From Apostichopus parvimensis (taxonomy: Eukaryota; Echinodermata; Holothuroidea; Aspidochirotida; Stichopodidae), in the NCBI GenBank assembly GCA_000934455.1, contig KN894417.1:1302-47498 (forward strand): DNA of 46,197 nt. The letters are read 5' to 3'. The notes under the pieces were generated by a model. The model had not been told where the DNA came from. It saw only the letters and a list, made by a program, of their open reading frames with translations, and searched no databases. The position numbers and the translations under genes were made by a program. Each line of letters starts with the position of its first letter. Position 1 is the first letter of the stretch. Of this stretch, positions 11,493 through 23,800 are shown one piece after another.

Positions 11493-13262
11493 TCAAATGT
11501 CATTAGTCTGTTGTATTTTAAAATCAATTTCGGCATACAAACCATTATCCGCATCCGCATCCACATTAGGTATCACTTCAATCTCCTCGTTGCTAGACTT
11601 GTCCATTACTCTAGGCGAGGGTAATGCTTGAAAGCAATCATTTGATGGGAAATAATCTTCACGGATATCATTGTAAACATCTTCCTGTAGATCGACCTCC
11701 TCCGTAAGCTGGACAGATATTACTGGATGTGCCTGAGAATCGTCAATTGGGGTCTTGCCGCCTTTCCATTCTTCATATGATTCATTTGATATCATTGCAA
11801 TCGGTTCTTCTTTCAATCTTTCTGATTCTTTCAAAGTGTTCGACCATTGGAAGTTGTCCAAAGTAACGAATCTTTTTAATTTTGCCGATGTCCCGACCAT
11901 ATTTGATGTCGAAGGAAGTGATAGCCAACTTGCTAGTTCGTGTCCATCATATTCACTAATCTGCTCTGGATCCTCTTCAAAATGGTCATTGAATGACTGA
12001 ATGACTTTACCACCCTCACATCTAAGCTGATGGACATTCTGGGAGAGCTGGGTAGAATTTACGACTGACATCTTGTCGTCATCATTTCTTGGTGGAATGT
12101 GTGAAACATTTCTACCATTTTCATCATTCTTCATCGAGTCTGTCGGACTTTTATCATCTCGCAAGTCCATTCGTGGTTTTCTTGTCCGTCTAAAAAAACT
12201 ATATACTATGATTACACAGAAAAGGACAATCACAAGCAAAGCAACGTACAATAAGTACATCATCGAGTCCAAATTTGATTCTGACGAGGAATGTTGCAAG
12301 ACTAGATCTGCGTTTGCACTTCCGGTATGATTCCGTATCTTACCGAAGCACTCAAAAACTATCGATGCATTATTGGACCATTTGGAGTTGTTCACTTGAA
12401 AGGTTATCTGGTCATGTTTGGCAAAATTCGTGACACTATATGGGACTTCGGATTTTATCTTCCAAGTTACATTATCTAGAGATCCTGCGTTACTTGAGCA
12501 GGTGAAAGTAATATTACCTGAATCAGTCATGGTATACATTGATGGTGTAATCATTACTTGAAGCTCTTCCAAAAACAAGATCGGTGGAAATGAACAAGAA
12601 TCTTCAAATGACGTAATGTTCATTGATGATGGAATATCCTGACGAACAATGCAGGAAATATAGCTGTTGTTCATACGAACAGAGGGTAAAATTGAGATGG
12701 ATGCCTCAAGACCATTTCCGGATATGATCACACTAGAATTCTCTAATGATCCGTTTTGAACTTGGAAGAAAAGTGTAGACTTTGGTCGTCCAATGTCAGC
12801 TAGGATGCACTGTAAAACGGCTGTCGCATTTGTCACATCATCTTTGAAGAAAATGAGCTTCTGGGAACTCGAGCAAATGGGATTTGACGGTCTGTAGTTG
12901 ACTAATACGGTCACAGATATAAATTTTAACGGTTTCTCCTGTATAAACCTGTATTCTCCAGCTTCGTTTCTAGAAATGTTCTTGATAATGAGTGTATGCT
13001 TTCTTCCAGAATCACTAACTGTCGACGAATAGCCATATTTGTGTGGATTCCCTTCCAGGTGTCCGTTATTTATGATGAAACTGTTTTCCCCTGTGTCTTT
13101 AAATATTCTACCAAAGCCATCACTATGATACACCAGTCTTACATCCTCACCCTCCAGTGCAATATATTCGTTGGTAGGCGTAATGGCTACAGCGCAAGTA
13201 AAGCACAATAACATGAACATGTAGAAGTTATGTATACTTCCATTGATGAACAAGTTTTCCAT
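11493..13262 (-). CDS. Intact Ig-superfamily transmembrane receptor, 589 aa
   Basis: Single uninterrupted exon. Residues 1-26 form a signal peptide. Ig1 (about 30-122) has the NEAGEY turn of V-type domains but lacks the paired cysteines. Ig2 (about 125-228) has Cys152 and Cys204. Ig3 (about 232-325) has Cys255, Trp267 and Cys305. A membrane helix spans about 334-357, followed by RRTRK. The 230-residue cytoplasmic tail is acidic with Tyr438, Tyr498, Tyr530 (YNDI), Tyr537 and Tyr576 (YAEI). YNDI and YAEI fit Src-type SH2 ligands (hydrophobic at +3), but neither has the -2 residue of a strict ITIM, and they are too far apart (46 residues) for an ITAM. Many N-glycosylation sequons are present. 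The tail is unrelated to that of the tandem copies. Cell-surface signalling in immunity or adhesion is inferred from architecture only. Confidence 0.85.
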   Translation of the reverse strand: MENLFINGSIHNFYMFMLLCFTCAVAITPTNEYIALEGEDVRLVYHSDGFGRIFKDTGENSFIINNGHLEGNPHKYGYSSTVSDSGRKHTLIIKNISRNEAGEYRFIQEKPLKFISVTVLVNYRPSNPICSSSQKLIFFKDDVTNATAVLQCILADIGRPKSTLFFQVQNGSLENSSVIISGNGLEASISILPSVRMNNSYISCIVRQDIPSSMNITSFEDSCSFPPILFLEELQVMITPSMYTMTDSGNITFTCSSNAGSLDNVTWKIKSEVPYSVTNFAKHDQITFQVNNSKWSNNASIVFECFGKIRNHTGSANADLVLQHSSSESNLDSMMYLLYVALLVIVLFCVIIVYSFFRRTRKPRMDLRDDKSPTDSMKNDENGRNVSHIPPRNDDDKMSVVNSTQLSQNVHQLRCEGGKVIQSFNDHFEEDPEQISEYDGHELASWLSLPSTSNMVGTSAKLKRFVTLDNFQWSNTLKESERLKEEPIAMISNESYEEWKGGKTPIDDSQAHPVISVQLTEEVDLQEDVYNDIREDYFPSNDCFQALPSPRVMDKSSNEEIEVIPNVDADADNGLYAEIDFKIQQTNDI

Positions 13263-13366
13263 TTTTTACCTTTATGACTATTTGACAATTGTCATGATTA
13301 TGTTGTATACAATTAAGACTATACAATCAGTTTGCAAAGTTCACCGAATGAAGCCTTTACTAAAAG

Positions 13367-13420
13367 TATATATTACAATAAAATGCTTACAGTATATATT
13401 ACAATAAAGTGCTTACATTA
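13367..13420. repeat. 26-bp tandem duplication
   Basis: Two adjacent copies of a unit starting TATATATTACAATAAA and ending GCTTACA, differing by one or two bases. It lies just upstream of the intact Ig receptor start. Confidence 0.75.
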
Positions 13421-16298
13421 TACTTGTTTCGTATCCGATAATTGTGAAAGTGAAATGTTATCGATTACATTTGAACGAATGGTTGGGAGATAATACAGTG
13501 CATACAAAAAGCGAACTTTTGCAATGCCCATGAAACATATCAATACTTATTGGAACTACTGTATGCAGATGCTATGCCTCCTGTAAAAGTCTTCATTAAA
13601 ATCCTTAAGGCCGTTTCCATGAAAGTGATTGTCCAAAGGTGAACTATTGATTACCCGGTACAAACTCTCAGCATAATATCAGAAATCGATCTATAGATTG
13701 TATTGAACCAATACGTCAACCCCCACCCCAACCCTTGCCTTATATACATGCCTTGTTTTAGATAACTGGTTGAAATGACCAAACATTTTCTATAAAGAAA
13801 AAAAAAGAAATAAAACTTGCGAATATTGTGACAAAACTAGCCACTTTCCACAATCTTGCACAACTTGAGTAATAGTGTACAGACTAATTTTGTACTCACG
13901 CAGTTGCCATCAACCCCCCCCCCCTTCCCTCCGACCCCATATCCTTGTCAGTCGGTAAGGGAAATCCGTTCAATCGAGGAGTTTTTCTTTTCTTTTTCAC
14001 AGCGTATACGTGTAGACTAAACTATAGACCTAATTTATAGTCTGAACATGCCTCAGAATGCACAAGTTCGACGTACAAACTTCTTTTTTGGTTGGGAGGA
14101 CCACCATACCCCCACCCCAAATGGGGAGTCACATTCAACAATCCCCCACAGCGACACCCCTATTTCGTCAATTTTTCGTTCAGCCTACAGCCGGTCCATA
14201 AAGGTTCATCCCTACCAAAACGGCAGTAGGTGGAATCCCCCTCACCTCCCCCCCCCCCCCACCCGTGTAACTACTACTACCACATACCTCATTAAAAACA
14301 CCTTAGTGAATTATTGACTATATAGGATATATAATAATATCATCTTTAATTTTAGTTTTCTTCTGACCAATCATATCAACCAAGCGAGAGAAAGAGATCA
14401 AAAAGTGTTAATTATTAAATTAATTATTAGAAGGAAATAGAACATCAATGTTGACAGAAAACAGTTTGAACAAGATTATAGGCAATGAAATGAGTTGCAG
14501 ATCTCATCTCAAAATTTGGATATGTGACCAGTCATCACTCTGGCTGACAGAGTTGGATTTTACTTACCTCTTTACCTGTGATAGTTTATGTCAATAGATA
14601 TGTCCATAATAACATTCGTACTAATAATTCATTCAAACAGTCATTACTTCCTATATGGGTATGACACTTATTAATATTTTGTCACTTTTTTGCATGGGCA
14701 CAATAGCCAAAATAACACTTTTTTTTAACCAAAGTAATGCAGTAACTTTGTTTCAGTTGACAAACAATTTCAGCCACTGGAATTTCATTTTTCGTGCATT
14801 TGTCGTATCTGCACTTGATCAAATTTGGCCATGTAATATGTAGTATGTGATATGCCAATTGTGTTTGAAGGTTTGGGCCATATATTTATTTTGATCACTC
14901 CCCCACACAAGTGCACACTATACACACACCTCACGTTTCATCGGTATACCAATTTTTAATTTATGACAATTTTACTTTTTACATGCATTTCAAATTTCTG
15001 ACAAATATTTAATGTCATCTAACCAGGGTCGTATACATTCACCATTTTTCAAGAGGCCGATTGATCGATTTCGAGACCGGCTCCATGCTTTTTGCGACTA
15101 ACTGCAGTGCCTAGCTTAAGCAGCGTTTCGAAACATTTACCACCAAAAGCGACCAATTGATTTATAACTTTATAATTACATTTGTATACTATTGTTGGCA
15201 AGGCACTTATAAACTACAGCACCTTTAGATAGCTTTTGTTCGCTTTAATAGCGATTCTGTCAAATTAAGAAATTACACTTACTTAGTTTCTCTGCAAAGT
15301 ATATCTCGGGGCTCCAGTGGGGGACAGTGGGGGGTGGGGGTCAAGGAGGCCCTAGTGGGGATATTCTTTGTTCTCTCGTAGCGAATTTGAAGCACAAAGT
15401 ACATGTGAGAGAGAGGTGGAGAGAGAGAGAGAGAAATTTCAATGGAATTTCATTTCAAGCCCCGATGGGGGTATTCGGTGCGCACCCCTTACCCCCCCCC
15501 CCCGGAAGTTCAAGCGTTTTCAGATACTCCTTATGTTTTCGAAGCGAGTACAAAAAGGAAGTGAGAAAAAGAAATTCAAAATCTATGGATTTTTATTCCC
15601 AAGCCCTTAGAAGTTGGTGGGTTGTGAGATATTTCTTGTTCCTTCGTGTTCCCTCGTATAACGGACACGCGTCCGAAATAGGAATCAATCTCTTTAATTA
15701 ATTAAAAATTAAATTAATTTTCCAAGCCCGGAAGCTGCAGTGCTTTCAGACATTTTCCTACTATAGTAGCTATTTTTACTCAGACGAGAAATACAATAAA
15801 GAGATTCCGAGTTTAAAGTGGTATAGGCTATATATTCAAAAGACCCTGCGTGGTCCAGGGGTCGAGGCCCCTGAAGGTGTAGCGCATTTTGTTATTCTCA
15901 CATTACCCAAGCAAAGCCTGGGGAATTTGGACTTTAGGGAGAGTCAGTTTAAAGTTTACGCAGGCAACATGGGGTGGTGGGGAACTTGGGGAGCAAGCAT
16001 CATGATTGTGGGAAATTTCCCCTTGCTTGCCACCCTCCCTCCTTCTTGGCGTCGCCACTGCGTCTGTGACGCCTCAGGGGTTGTCGTTAATTTGGGAACT
16101 ACAGCGTTGTTGCAGAATTTGAGGCTTTGTCGCGGCATATAAATGTTTTAGGGGTGTGGGTGTGGGTGGGGGATAGCTTTCAAAGTTCAAGGACGCCCCC
16201 GGGTACAAATACTATTATTGTTAATAATGCGCATATAAATTACAAAATGAAAGAAATATAAGTTGGGAATGCGTCTTGACTGAAAAAGTAAGAAAGGC

Positions 16299-16330
16299 GG
16301 GTGGGGTGGGTTGGGGTGGGGTGGGGTGGG
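16299..16330 (+). repeat. GGGGT minisatellite, G-quadruplex-prone
   Basis: Repeated GGGTGGGGTGGGTTGGGG pattern with at least six G-runs of three or more on the plus strand, which satisfies the usual G-quadruplex rule. It lies about 390 bp before the TATA box proposed for the RADIL-type gene. Confidence 0.7.
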
Positions 16331-16519
16331 ATGTAGTGAGGATTTGGATTTAGTTCTGCAAATTTATGTCGTCGTTAAACTCCATTTTTGTGAAAGACAC
16401 CTTGCGAGACTCAATTGCTAGCATTCTTTAAATTTGGCACGGAATGGTAAATCATGAAACTTTCAAAACGTTCGTACGTCATAAAGTTTGTAAATACGCT
16501 GCACCCGCTTCTCCATTTT

Positions 16520-16720
16520 TGATTGGTGAAGAAGTTTCATGACGTCATTACCTGTCTTACACTCGTACCGTGTGAAGTGGCTAACCCTATTAATACTATA
16601 CATATACTCAAAAGTTGTGGTACCTGTTAGTCAATCGATTCTTCATCGACTTATTCTCTTCTATGAAAGAATGAAGACAATAGTGTTTAGATAACGGTAA
16701 CACCAGGAGGTCTATATAAA
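16520..16720 (+). promoter_or_regulatory. Candidate promoter of the RADIL-type gene
   Basis: In order: an inverted CCAAT box (GATTGGTGA, about 16521), a palindromic CRE (TGACGTCA, 16540-16547) and a TATA box (TATATAAA, 16713-16720). Initiation would be expected near 16745. A 5' non-coding exon from there to a donor at 17026/17027 (GCA|GTAAGTG), joined to an acceptor at 17458 (pyrimidine tract then CAG), would place the first ATG at 17605. Motif evidence only. Confidence 0.4.
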
Positions 16721-17458
16721 CTGAATCAAACAGTTAGGAAGGTTGATATTACTTACCTTATCCCTATCTAGGCCTAGGCTAGTGAAACAGCAATCGGTGG
16801 ACGAAAAGTAGCCTAAGTTAAGTAGGGTCCTAGCTACTCCTAACATGGTTCGACTCATTGATGAAGTTAGTGTTTTTGTGTACGTTCACGTTTCAGGCAG
16901 AAACGAGCGACAGTGACCATAGCTTTTTCCAGTGTTGATTAATTTCTAGTGTTGTTATTAGCGTAACGAATCAATTTAAGCAACACATGTCTGGATGATA
17001 TAAATGCAAGAGGATACTTCATTGCAGTAAGTGTTTGTTCAAACATGATACTTGATAGTTTGAGTGCATGATTTTTAAGAAACTGAAAGAGAAATGTTTT
17101 CACTTGTTTGGTGTTTCAGTTACTGAGAATATATTAGGTCTGTAGTTAATGATATATATTTGAAGTGCTGCAATTAAATTCAATACTTTCAAATTACAAT
17201 AAGGACTTGATCTTCATTGCATATATAGTAATGTTGTTATAACAATTTCTGAAACATAAGCCTAGGAGGACTGTTCTGCCAACATATAACATGGCATGTA
17301 GCTGCCTCTAATACATGGTAGGCTAACCTAGATCCACCTCACAACAGACAAATTTCTTATTGATATGAAATATTCAATGGGATTATAAATAATGCATGCC
17401 AGCATACTCAGTTTTCAATTTTTCTTTGGCTATCACCTTCCTTTTTTATCCCCTTCAG

Positions 17459-17604
17459 CCTTATACTGAACTCAAATAGGCTAGAGGCGCATGGCTGGCC
17501 ACGAAATATCCAGTTGCTAAATTGAGCATAAAAAGATTTAGCCTACTTCCATGAAGTTTTGTATGATACTTTAATTGATCCAATGTTGAAGTAACATTTT
17601 CAAA
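17459..17604 (+). other. 5' UTR part of first coding exon
   Basis: A strong acceptor (CCTTTTTTATCCCCTTCAG-type tract) ends at 17458. The exon then runs to the ATG at 17605. A TGA in frame at 17587-17589 shows that 17605 is the first usable methionine of this exon. Confidence 0.5.
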
Positions 17605-17853
17605 ATGGACCCAGTTGATACAGAAGAGCTGAAGGCTTCAGTCATGTCCCAAAAGGACAGTACTGGTTTAAATATACTAACAGATCCATTGGTTCATGAG
17701 TATTTATCCCATATCTTTGATAAGAATGACAAAGATAGCCAAAATGGGTGGCCTGATAATGAACTAACATCAGAAGGCATCAAGGCAATGTTAAGAAGGA
17801 AAATTGCTCAGTACAACATGCGGAGAGGAAGTTTGACAGCATACTTTGTTGAG
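17605..17853 (+). CDS. RADIL: RADIL-type gene, coding exon 1
   Basis: Residues 1-83, from MDPVDTEELK to the donor GAG|GTAAGT. Acidic, probably helical leader with no named domain; its last residues (RRGSLTAYFVE) lead into the first RA-like domain. Phase 0. Confidence 0.65.
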
Positions 17854-20800
17854 GTAAGTTGTAAAAGGAAAACTCAAACTATAGGATAAAGCCTGACAAA
17901 TAAAAGAAAAAACATATAAAATCATATGTACAATGGGAATTATGATAATGCAAACAAATACAGGCTTCAAAGAAAGATATTAATTACCTAGTAGATTATT
18001 AGAATGATCATATTGTCAATTTAGCCATTTCTAGCAACTTGCAAAGGGACGTACACTTATTGGAATGATAATTTCTCATTTAAAGCAACCTGCTTTTAAC
18101 ATCACCATGGTAACGACAGGTCGGATACAAAGTTAAATCCATATATTTCAGCAACAACATCATTAATCTCAAGTAAATGAATGAAATTTATTAAATTTCT
18201 GAATGAAACGGTACATCATTATGTTCATAGCTAATTTCACAACTTTTGTTTTGACATAATTTCTTATCTTTTAAACAGGGTGTCTTATATGAAGGTATTG
18301 TGACATTTTTATATCACCATAGAAACCATTGTGTTACAAAAATGTTGAAGATCTTGAGCAATGAGACTGTCCAGTCTCTACTCCCGCTACTGAAGGAGCA
18401 GTTGAGGCTTCCTCCTCAACAGCTAGATGAGAGGCTGGTGATCTATCAAGTGACAGGCTCAGGTAAGAGACAAGTCAAAATTATATGCTATCGGGTGATA
18501 ATGTTGTTATGGGTGTTTTTCTTAAGTTGGTAGAAGGAAATAAATGGTTAAATAGCGAGGGACACTAACTACTGTAAACTGTGCAGACTAGTTCAGTTGG
18601 TATTTACTGAAAGGCATTGAAGACTTGCCCCAATTAACCGCGTGCGGCCATCTGAAAAAGTTAACTTTTTGTTGCTTGCAAGTGACGTTTTGTTCGTGTC
18701 GCTACAAAATGCAGACAGTAATGAAACGTGATACGTTGCTATCTTTAGCTGGACCTGATATGTCCATCGCTGTATTGTTTGTACACTGTGCTGTGGGTAT
18801 TGACCGCAGCTGTATGTAATGACTGTACACTATATGTCTAATTACCTACGGTAGCGAGCTGTGTGTGTATTTTCTGGGGTCGATGGTGGTGTCTTACACT
18901 TCTGTTACACCTCATTCGAAACTAGGTCAGATTACTGGCATTAGACGTTTCTTTTTGCACAAGTCTTCACACCCTTTAAGCCCTGAATTTGTGTATTCAT
19001 GAGTTCACTGACTGATAAGTACAAAGTTAACCAATTCAGCTGTCAATTGTGTTTCCAACAATGATAGCTTGCACTTTTCTATGAAGAAATTTGAGTCATT
19101 CACTTTATTTATGAGAATTGTATTAATATGACTTAAATGGATTTGAACCCTGTCTATTTGTTACTTACATGGAGAAGAACAACCCCCCTCCCAATCCCTC
19201 CTGGCCTCCTTCCCCTGTAATATTTTGTACTAGAAGTGAAATTTGAAGCAAACAGGCGCAATGTTAGACATGCACATTTACAGAAAAAAATAAATATATA
19301 TATTGCTTTATATTTTGCTCTATTAGTTGGTTACCCTTCAAGTGAAGTTGAGTGCCAAGCTAAGCTAAAAAGGAATTTGATGCATACAAAATGCCAATAA
19401 ATGGGATATCATTGTATTTTTAATGGATAATTGAATACAAAATCTGAAAAAAACAAAACAAAATTAATGAGATTAGAACTGGCATTATCTGCAATGTGTA
19501 TACAACCTTGATTTAAACAAATGGTAATGGAGGTGGATGGGGTGAAGGGGGGGGGGGAATGGGGGTGAAGGGGCCTGGCCCTTCATAAATTTCATACAGT
19601 AGCTGTGCAGGTGTTCATACAGGGTTGGTGCTGACAGGTGGATAAAATTTACAAAACAATTTGGTTATTGAAGTCTGCTCCTGCACCTCCACAAATTAAA
19701 ACCATGTCTCTCCATTAGTCATTAATTGTTATGATGCTTGCATGCATCTTAAGACAGCCAAGTCTTCCCATTCAGAATTGCATGACCCTGCAAAGTTCAT
19801 CTTGTCAGTAAAAAAAAATCCACAAAGCTAACTTTTTTCCCATGGGCACTGCATATTCATGACATTGAGTCATGTGAGCACAGATAGATCACATGTAACT
19901 GTTTTGGAATAGAAATTTAAACTGTCAGCTTAGACTAACATTGATTTAATAGCAGTGCTTAGATTGAAATATTTAACAAGTTCTTACACATAATGGTAAT
20001 TGAGGGAGCTATTGACTTTCTAATCCCCTGACATGTATAGCCTACTCTGTTTAGGATAGCTCCCCTATTGCGTAGTTCAGGACCCACAGGAAGGTTCATT
20101 GATTTCCCGTGGCAAGGTTTAATTTAGAGTTGTTTGTTTGATTTTCATGAGCAAGGGAAGTGATTAACCTTACATGCGGTAATGAGAGATATTTGGACAC
20201 TGTATATCTTCCAAGTGCTGATCAAAAGTTTTGACAGGGAAGGTTTTAAAGTTGTGTAAGCTGGTTAAAAGTATTGATATTGCAAGAACCAGCTAGTTTG
20301 ACCTGGACTTTAACTTGACCTCAATAGGGGAATTTCTACTGCTTTCTTTCCGACTATACCCGTGCTTGCAAGTGGTAGAAGTTATTCTTAGGCTACTTGG
20401 AAATGGAGTATGTGACCACAGTTAAATCAAATCTTATTCAAGTTTTATGTGGTTTAGATATAAAATATTTCCACATTCTTCAACCCCCCTCCCCCCCCCC
20501 CGACCAACCCCCCAAATTTATCTCAAAACATTAGCAAACGATGGTTAGAGTAAAATCCCTATGATTAGCATATCTCAAAGTATCAATATTTAATAAAGAT
20601 ATACATACATACATACATACATACATACATACATACATACATACATACATACATACANNNNNNNNNNNNNNNNNNNNNNNNNNNNNNNNNNNNNNNNNNN
20701 NNNNNNNNNNNNNNNNNNNNNNNNNNNNNNNNNNNNNATACATACATACATACATACATACATACATACATACATACATACATACATACATACATACATA

Positions 20801-23800
20801 CATACATACATACATACATACATACATACATAATATACAGATGATTAGCCTCTGAAGAAGATCCTGCTAGGATCGAAACATCAGCCAACTTACTTTTACA
20901 CAAAGATATTCAGTGTTGAACAAACTTTTTAAGAAAAAAACAACAATACAAAAACCTTGATCCACTCTAATACACCCCATTGATATCCCCTGTATGTATA
21001 ATGTATGTCAAAGATAGAGTGATTAAAAATACAAGTAGCTACACTGGTTCCTTGATCAGAGGAATTACTAGGGAACTGCAGAGGGCCTGGTTGTTGGAAG
21101 TCTAATCCTGCCATCTGGTCACTTAGTTCTAGTATTAGTCATCATGTATCTATAGTTCCACTAAGAAGCTTATCTTCTTACCAGTAGAGGACTGCTATTC
21201 TATACAGTTAGCTCTGGGAACAGCAGATAATCTGAACTAACTTGTGAAATTGTGTATTGACTGGCCAGGAAAGGAAATCCTCTTATAAGTCCATGCTGTC
21301 TTGGACATGTACAGTAATCAATTCAAAAGTGGAATTAGTTTGTGTTAACATCTCCATTTTATATTCTTCATTATTGGCATCCAAATGAGGGTCAATTTAT
21401 TGCAGGATATGTTAGTGGTGATGGGCTGTAGGTAATGTTAGTGTTGCATTGTCCCAATGACTGAGACAGTGTTAGGCCTATTGTTATGTGGACTAACCCA
21501 TGCATCATGGCTCCTGCATGAATTATTAAGTACTTGTTCATGTCTACTTATATCAAAGGATACTGAATGTATACAATGTACCTTTATTCCAATGTACACA
21601 AACATGGATGAATCCAATACTTTCACATAACATCAAAGAAAGAACAAAAGCGAAAGAAAAACCCAACTGAACAAACAATGATAATAAAAATGCTGTGAGT
21701 AAAGTAAAGTAAAGGTATAGCGTGTGTTGGGGGGTGGGTATAATAAAAAGATCATTTTTTGCATATCCATAAAGTGTACATACTGTATGGTTTTCTGAAA
21801 TAAAGCCAAGTGTATTAAGAGGGTCAAAGGTACACTTAGCTAAATTTCAATGCTATTTCCCTTTAGTAGTTTCCTTTGCTGTTCAGAACCAGGGATATTG
21901 GACACCCTGTACGTGTAAAGGGAATGGAAATCATGATTAACAAAAAGTTTTTCGTTAAATAACTAAGGAGAGTTATCAACCATTACAGATGTAGGCCTAC
22001 AGTAGGTTCCGAAATTAATTTGACTTCTGCATTTGAAGATCTAGAGTAGCTTGTTGTGAAAATACTAGCTGTAGAAAGGCGTTTGAAAAGTACATAAAAT
22101 TGAGGATGGGTTCATTATTGTGTAATTACTCTAATTCATGGTACTTTCCATTGATCAGTCATCCTGGATAGTTTGTTATTTGACCAACATTCCAGAGATC
22201 CTCAACAGAGGTTCATGACCTCCAGGCAGACAATTAATATTTGATCAGATGCCTGTTGTTCTCTTTGAAATCTGAAGTTTATCCAGAGGGGTCATTTATT
22301 GATTTCCTTTGCCATGGTAGATGGAAGGAATGTAAATCACTGCTCCTCGATTCCATACACAAGTATTTAAACCTTGCCGCACAAACACCACTTAGTAAAC
22401 AGCAAAATAATAACTGTTTATCATCCTCTGTTACTGCCAGAAAAGGGATTTGTTATTCACACTGGAAGTGACATAATAAGCTATGAATCTATATGTGCAG
22501 GGCAGATTGACTCTTCTGGGAGAATTTCATCATTGAGTTTTACATGTATCACACAATTAAATAAATTAATAAACTCCAAAAACTTGCAAAACCCAGTATC
22601 GAACAGTCACATTAATGGGGAGAAATACATGTCAGTATGTGAAATATGTTTTCTAGCTGACCTTGAAAAAAAAAAAAAAAATAGAAAACAAGTTGGTACT
22701 AGTACTACGTACCTCAAACTATTAAGACCTCATAGTTTATCTAAAATTTGTTCAATAATTTTTAAGTTTTGGAAGGTTGAAATTTGCTACTTAATAAGTG
22801 AAAACAAATCATTTTAAATTTATTTGTTGAATCGGTGACATGTTACATCTTTTAAATTAGCTACTGTATAAAGAGATCTTTCATTGAAGTTTGATTCATT
22901 TAGAGTTTGTAAAATTTTTAACTCAGCAGGAGATTAAAGGTAGTCAGTATAGCCCCCAATTATAGCACGCTGTAATTGCTAGAAGTTTTCGAAAAGTACT
23001 TTCCTGCAGGTCTTTACTCTCCAAATTGTTCTCAGACATGATGACTGAATGTACCAGTGAGGAAAATTTCCTCAAAGGTTGTAATAAAATCAGTTTAAGA
23101 ATTTTGACCAATGGTGACCATATTTGAATATAATTGGGGCCAATACAGCATAACTTTAAGGAAGAGTCAAAACCTGAAAAATTCAAGATTTTCGTTCTTG
23201 GCATTTGGTATAAATTTAAATTTATGACAGCTTCTTTAAATATTTATATATATTCTTTACATTACCGTGTAGATTAAGCAAACCTTTTATTTGTTCATAG
23301 ATTAATTATGTAATTATAATTAATCTAATAGTTATATAGTGCATTTATTGTTAGGTACGCGTGGCACTCATCGTTTATACATGTATATACATGTACATCC
23401 TGTACAAATAGTACACTTTCTTTATCAGTTATTTTTTGTCTATGTGTTTGTTTTAATTGTATAGAAAGTGATAGAGCCTGATATTAAGTCTAACATGTTA
23501 ACTTGTCGGACAATAATTTTGTTGCGTAAGTTTTGCTTTTAAGGGATAAAATTCCACATTACTTGAATCTAGACAGGCCTCACTGCTAATTGGCCATCTA
23601 GAGTTTTCTCATGATACAGTAACTTTACACAAAGGCTGCCCTATATGTGTTTTACTACATAATGTTCCTAGAGAATTTATGTAGTTCATTATTACCAGAC
23701 ACAAACTTATTCTGCACATATATATAATTTTGAGCACACAAAAATGTGTTATATGTTACTTTCAAAGCCAAAAGCAATTGACACAAAATTTATAAAAGCC

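Larger units (their letters stand above)
13263..16500. other. Intergenic stretch with low-complexity tracts
   Basis: About 3.2 kb with no recognisable gene. It contains a 26-bp direct repeat at about 13367-13420; C-runs near 13914, 14251 and 15493; a (GA)n run at about 15405-15437; and GGGTGG repeats at 16150-16174 and 16299-16330. The open frame at 15327-15701 is low-complexity, without a domain. The GC-richer patch at about 15840-16140 may be an old transposon remnant, but I could not identify it. Confidence 0.55.

Noticed and set aside
15327-15701. 124-codon plus-strand ORF
   Set aside because: Gly/Arg/Pro-rich translation of G-, GA- and C-runs, with no recognisable family or splice context.
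20531-20903. Repetitive MYVC-type open frames on the minus strand
   Set aside because: They are translations of the (ATAC)n microsatellite across an assembly gap.
22241-22817. Two overlapping ORFs in intron 2, considered as a missed exon or nested gene
   Set aside because: No domain is recognisable, they share bases in different frames, and the RA-like fold across exons 2 and 3 leaves no room for an extra exon.
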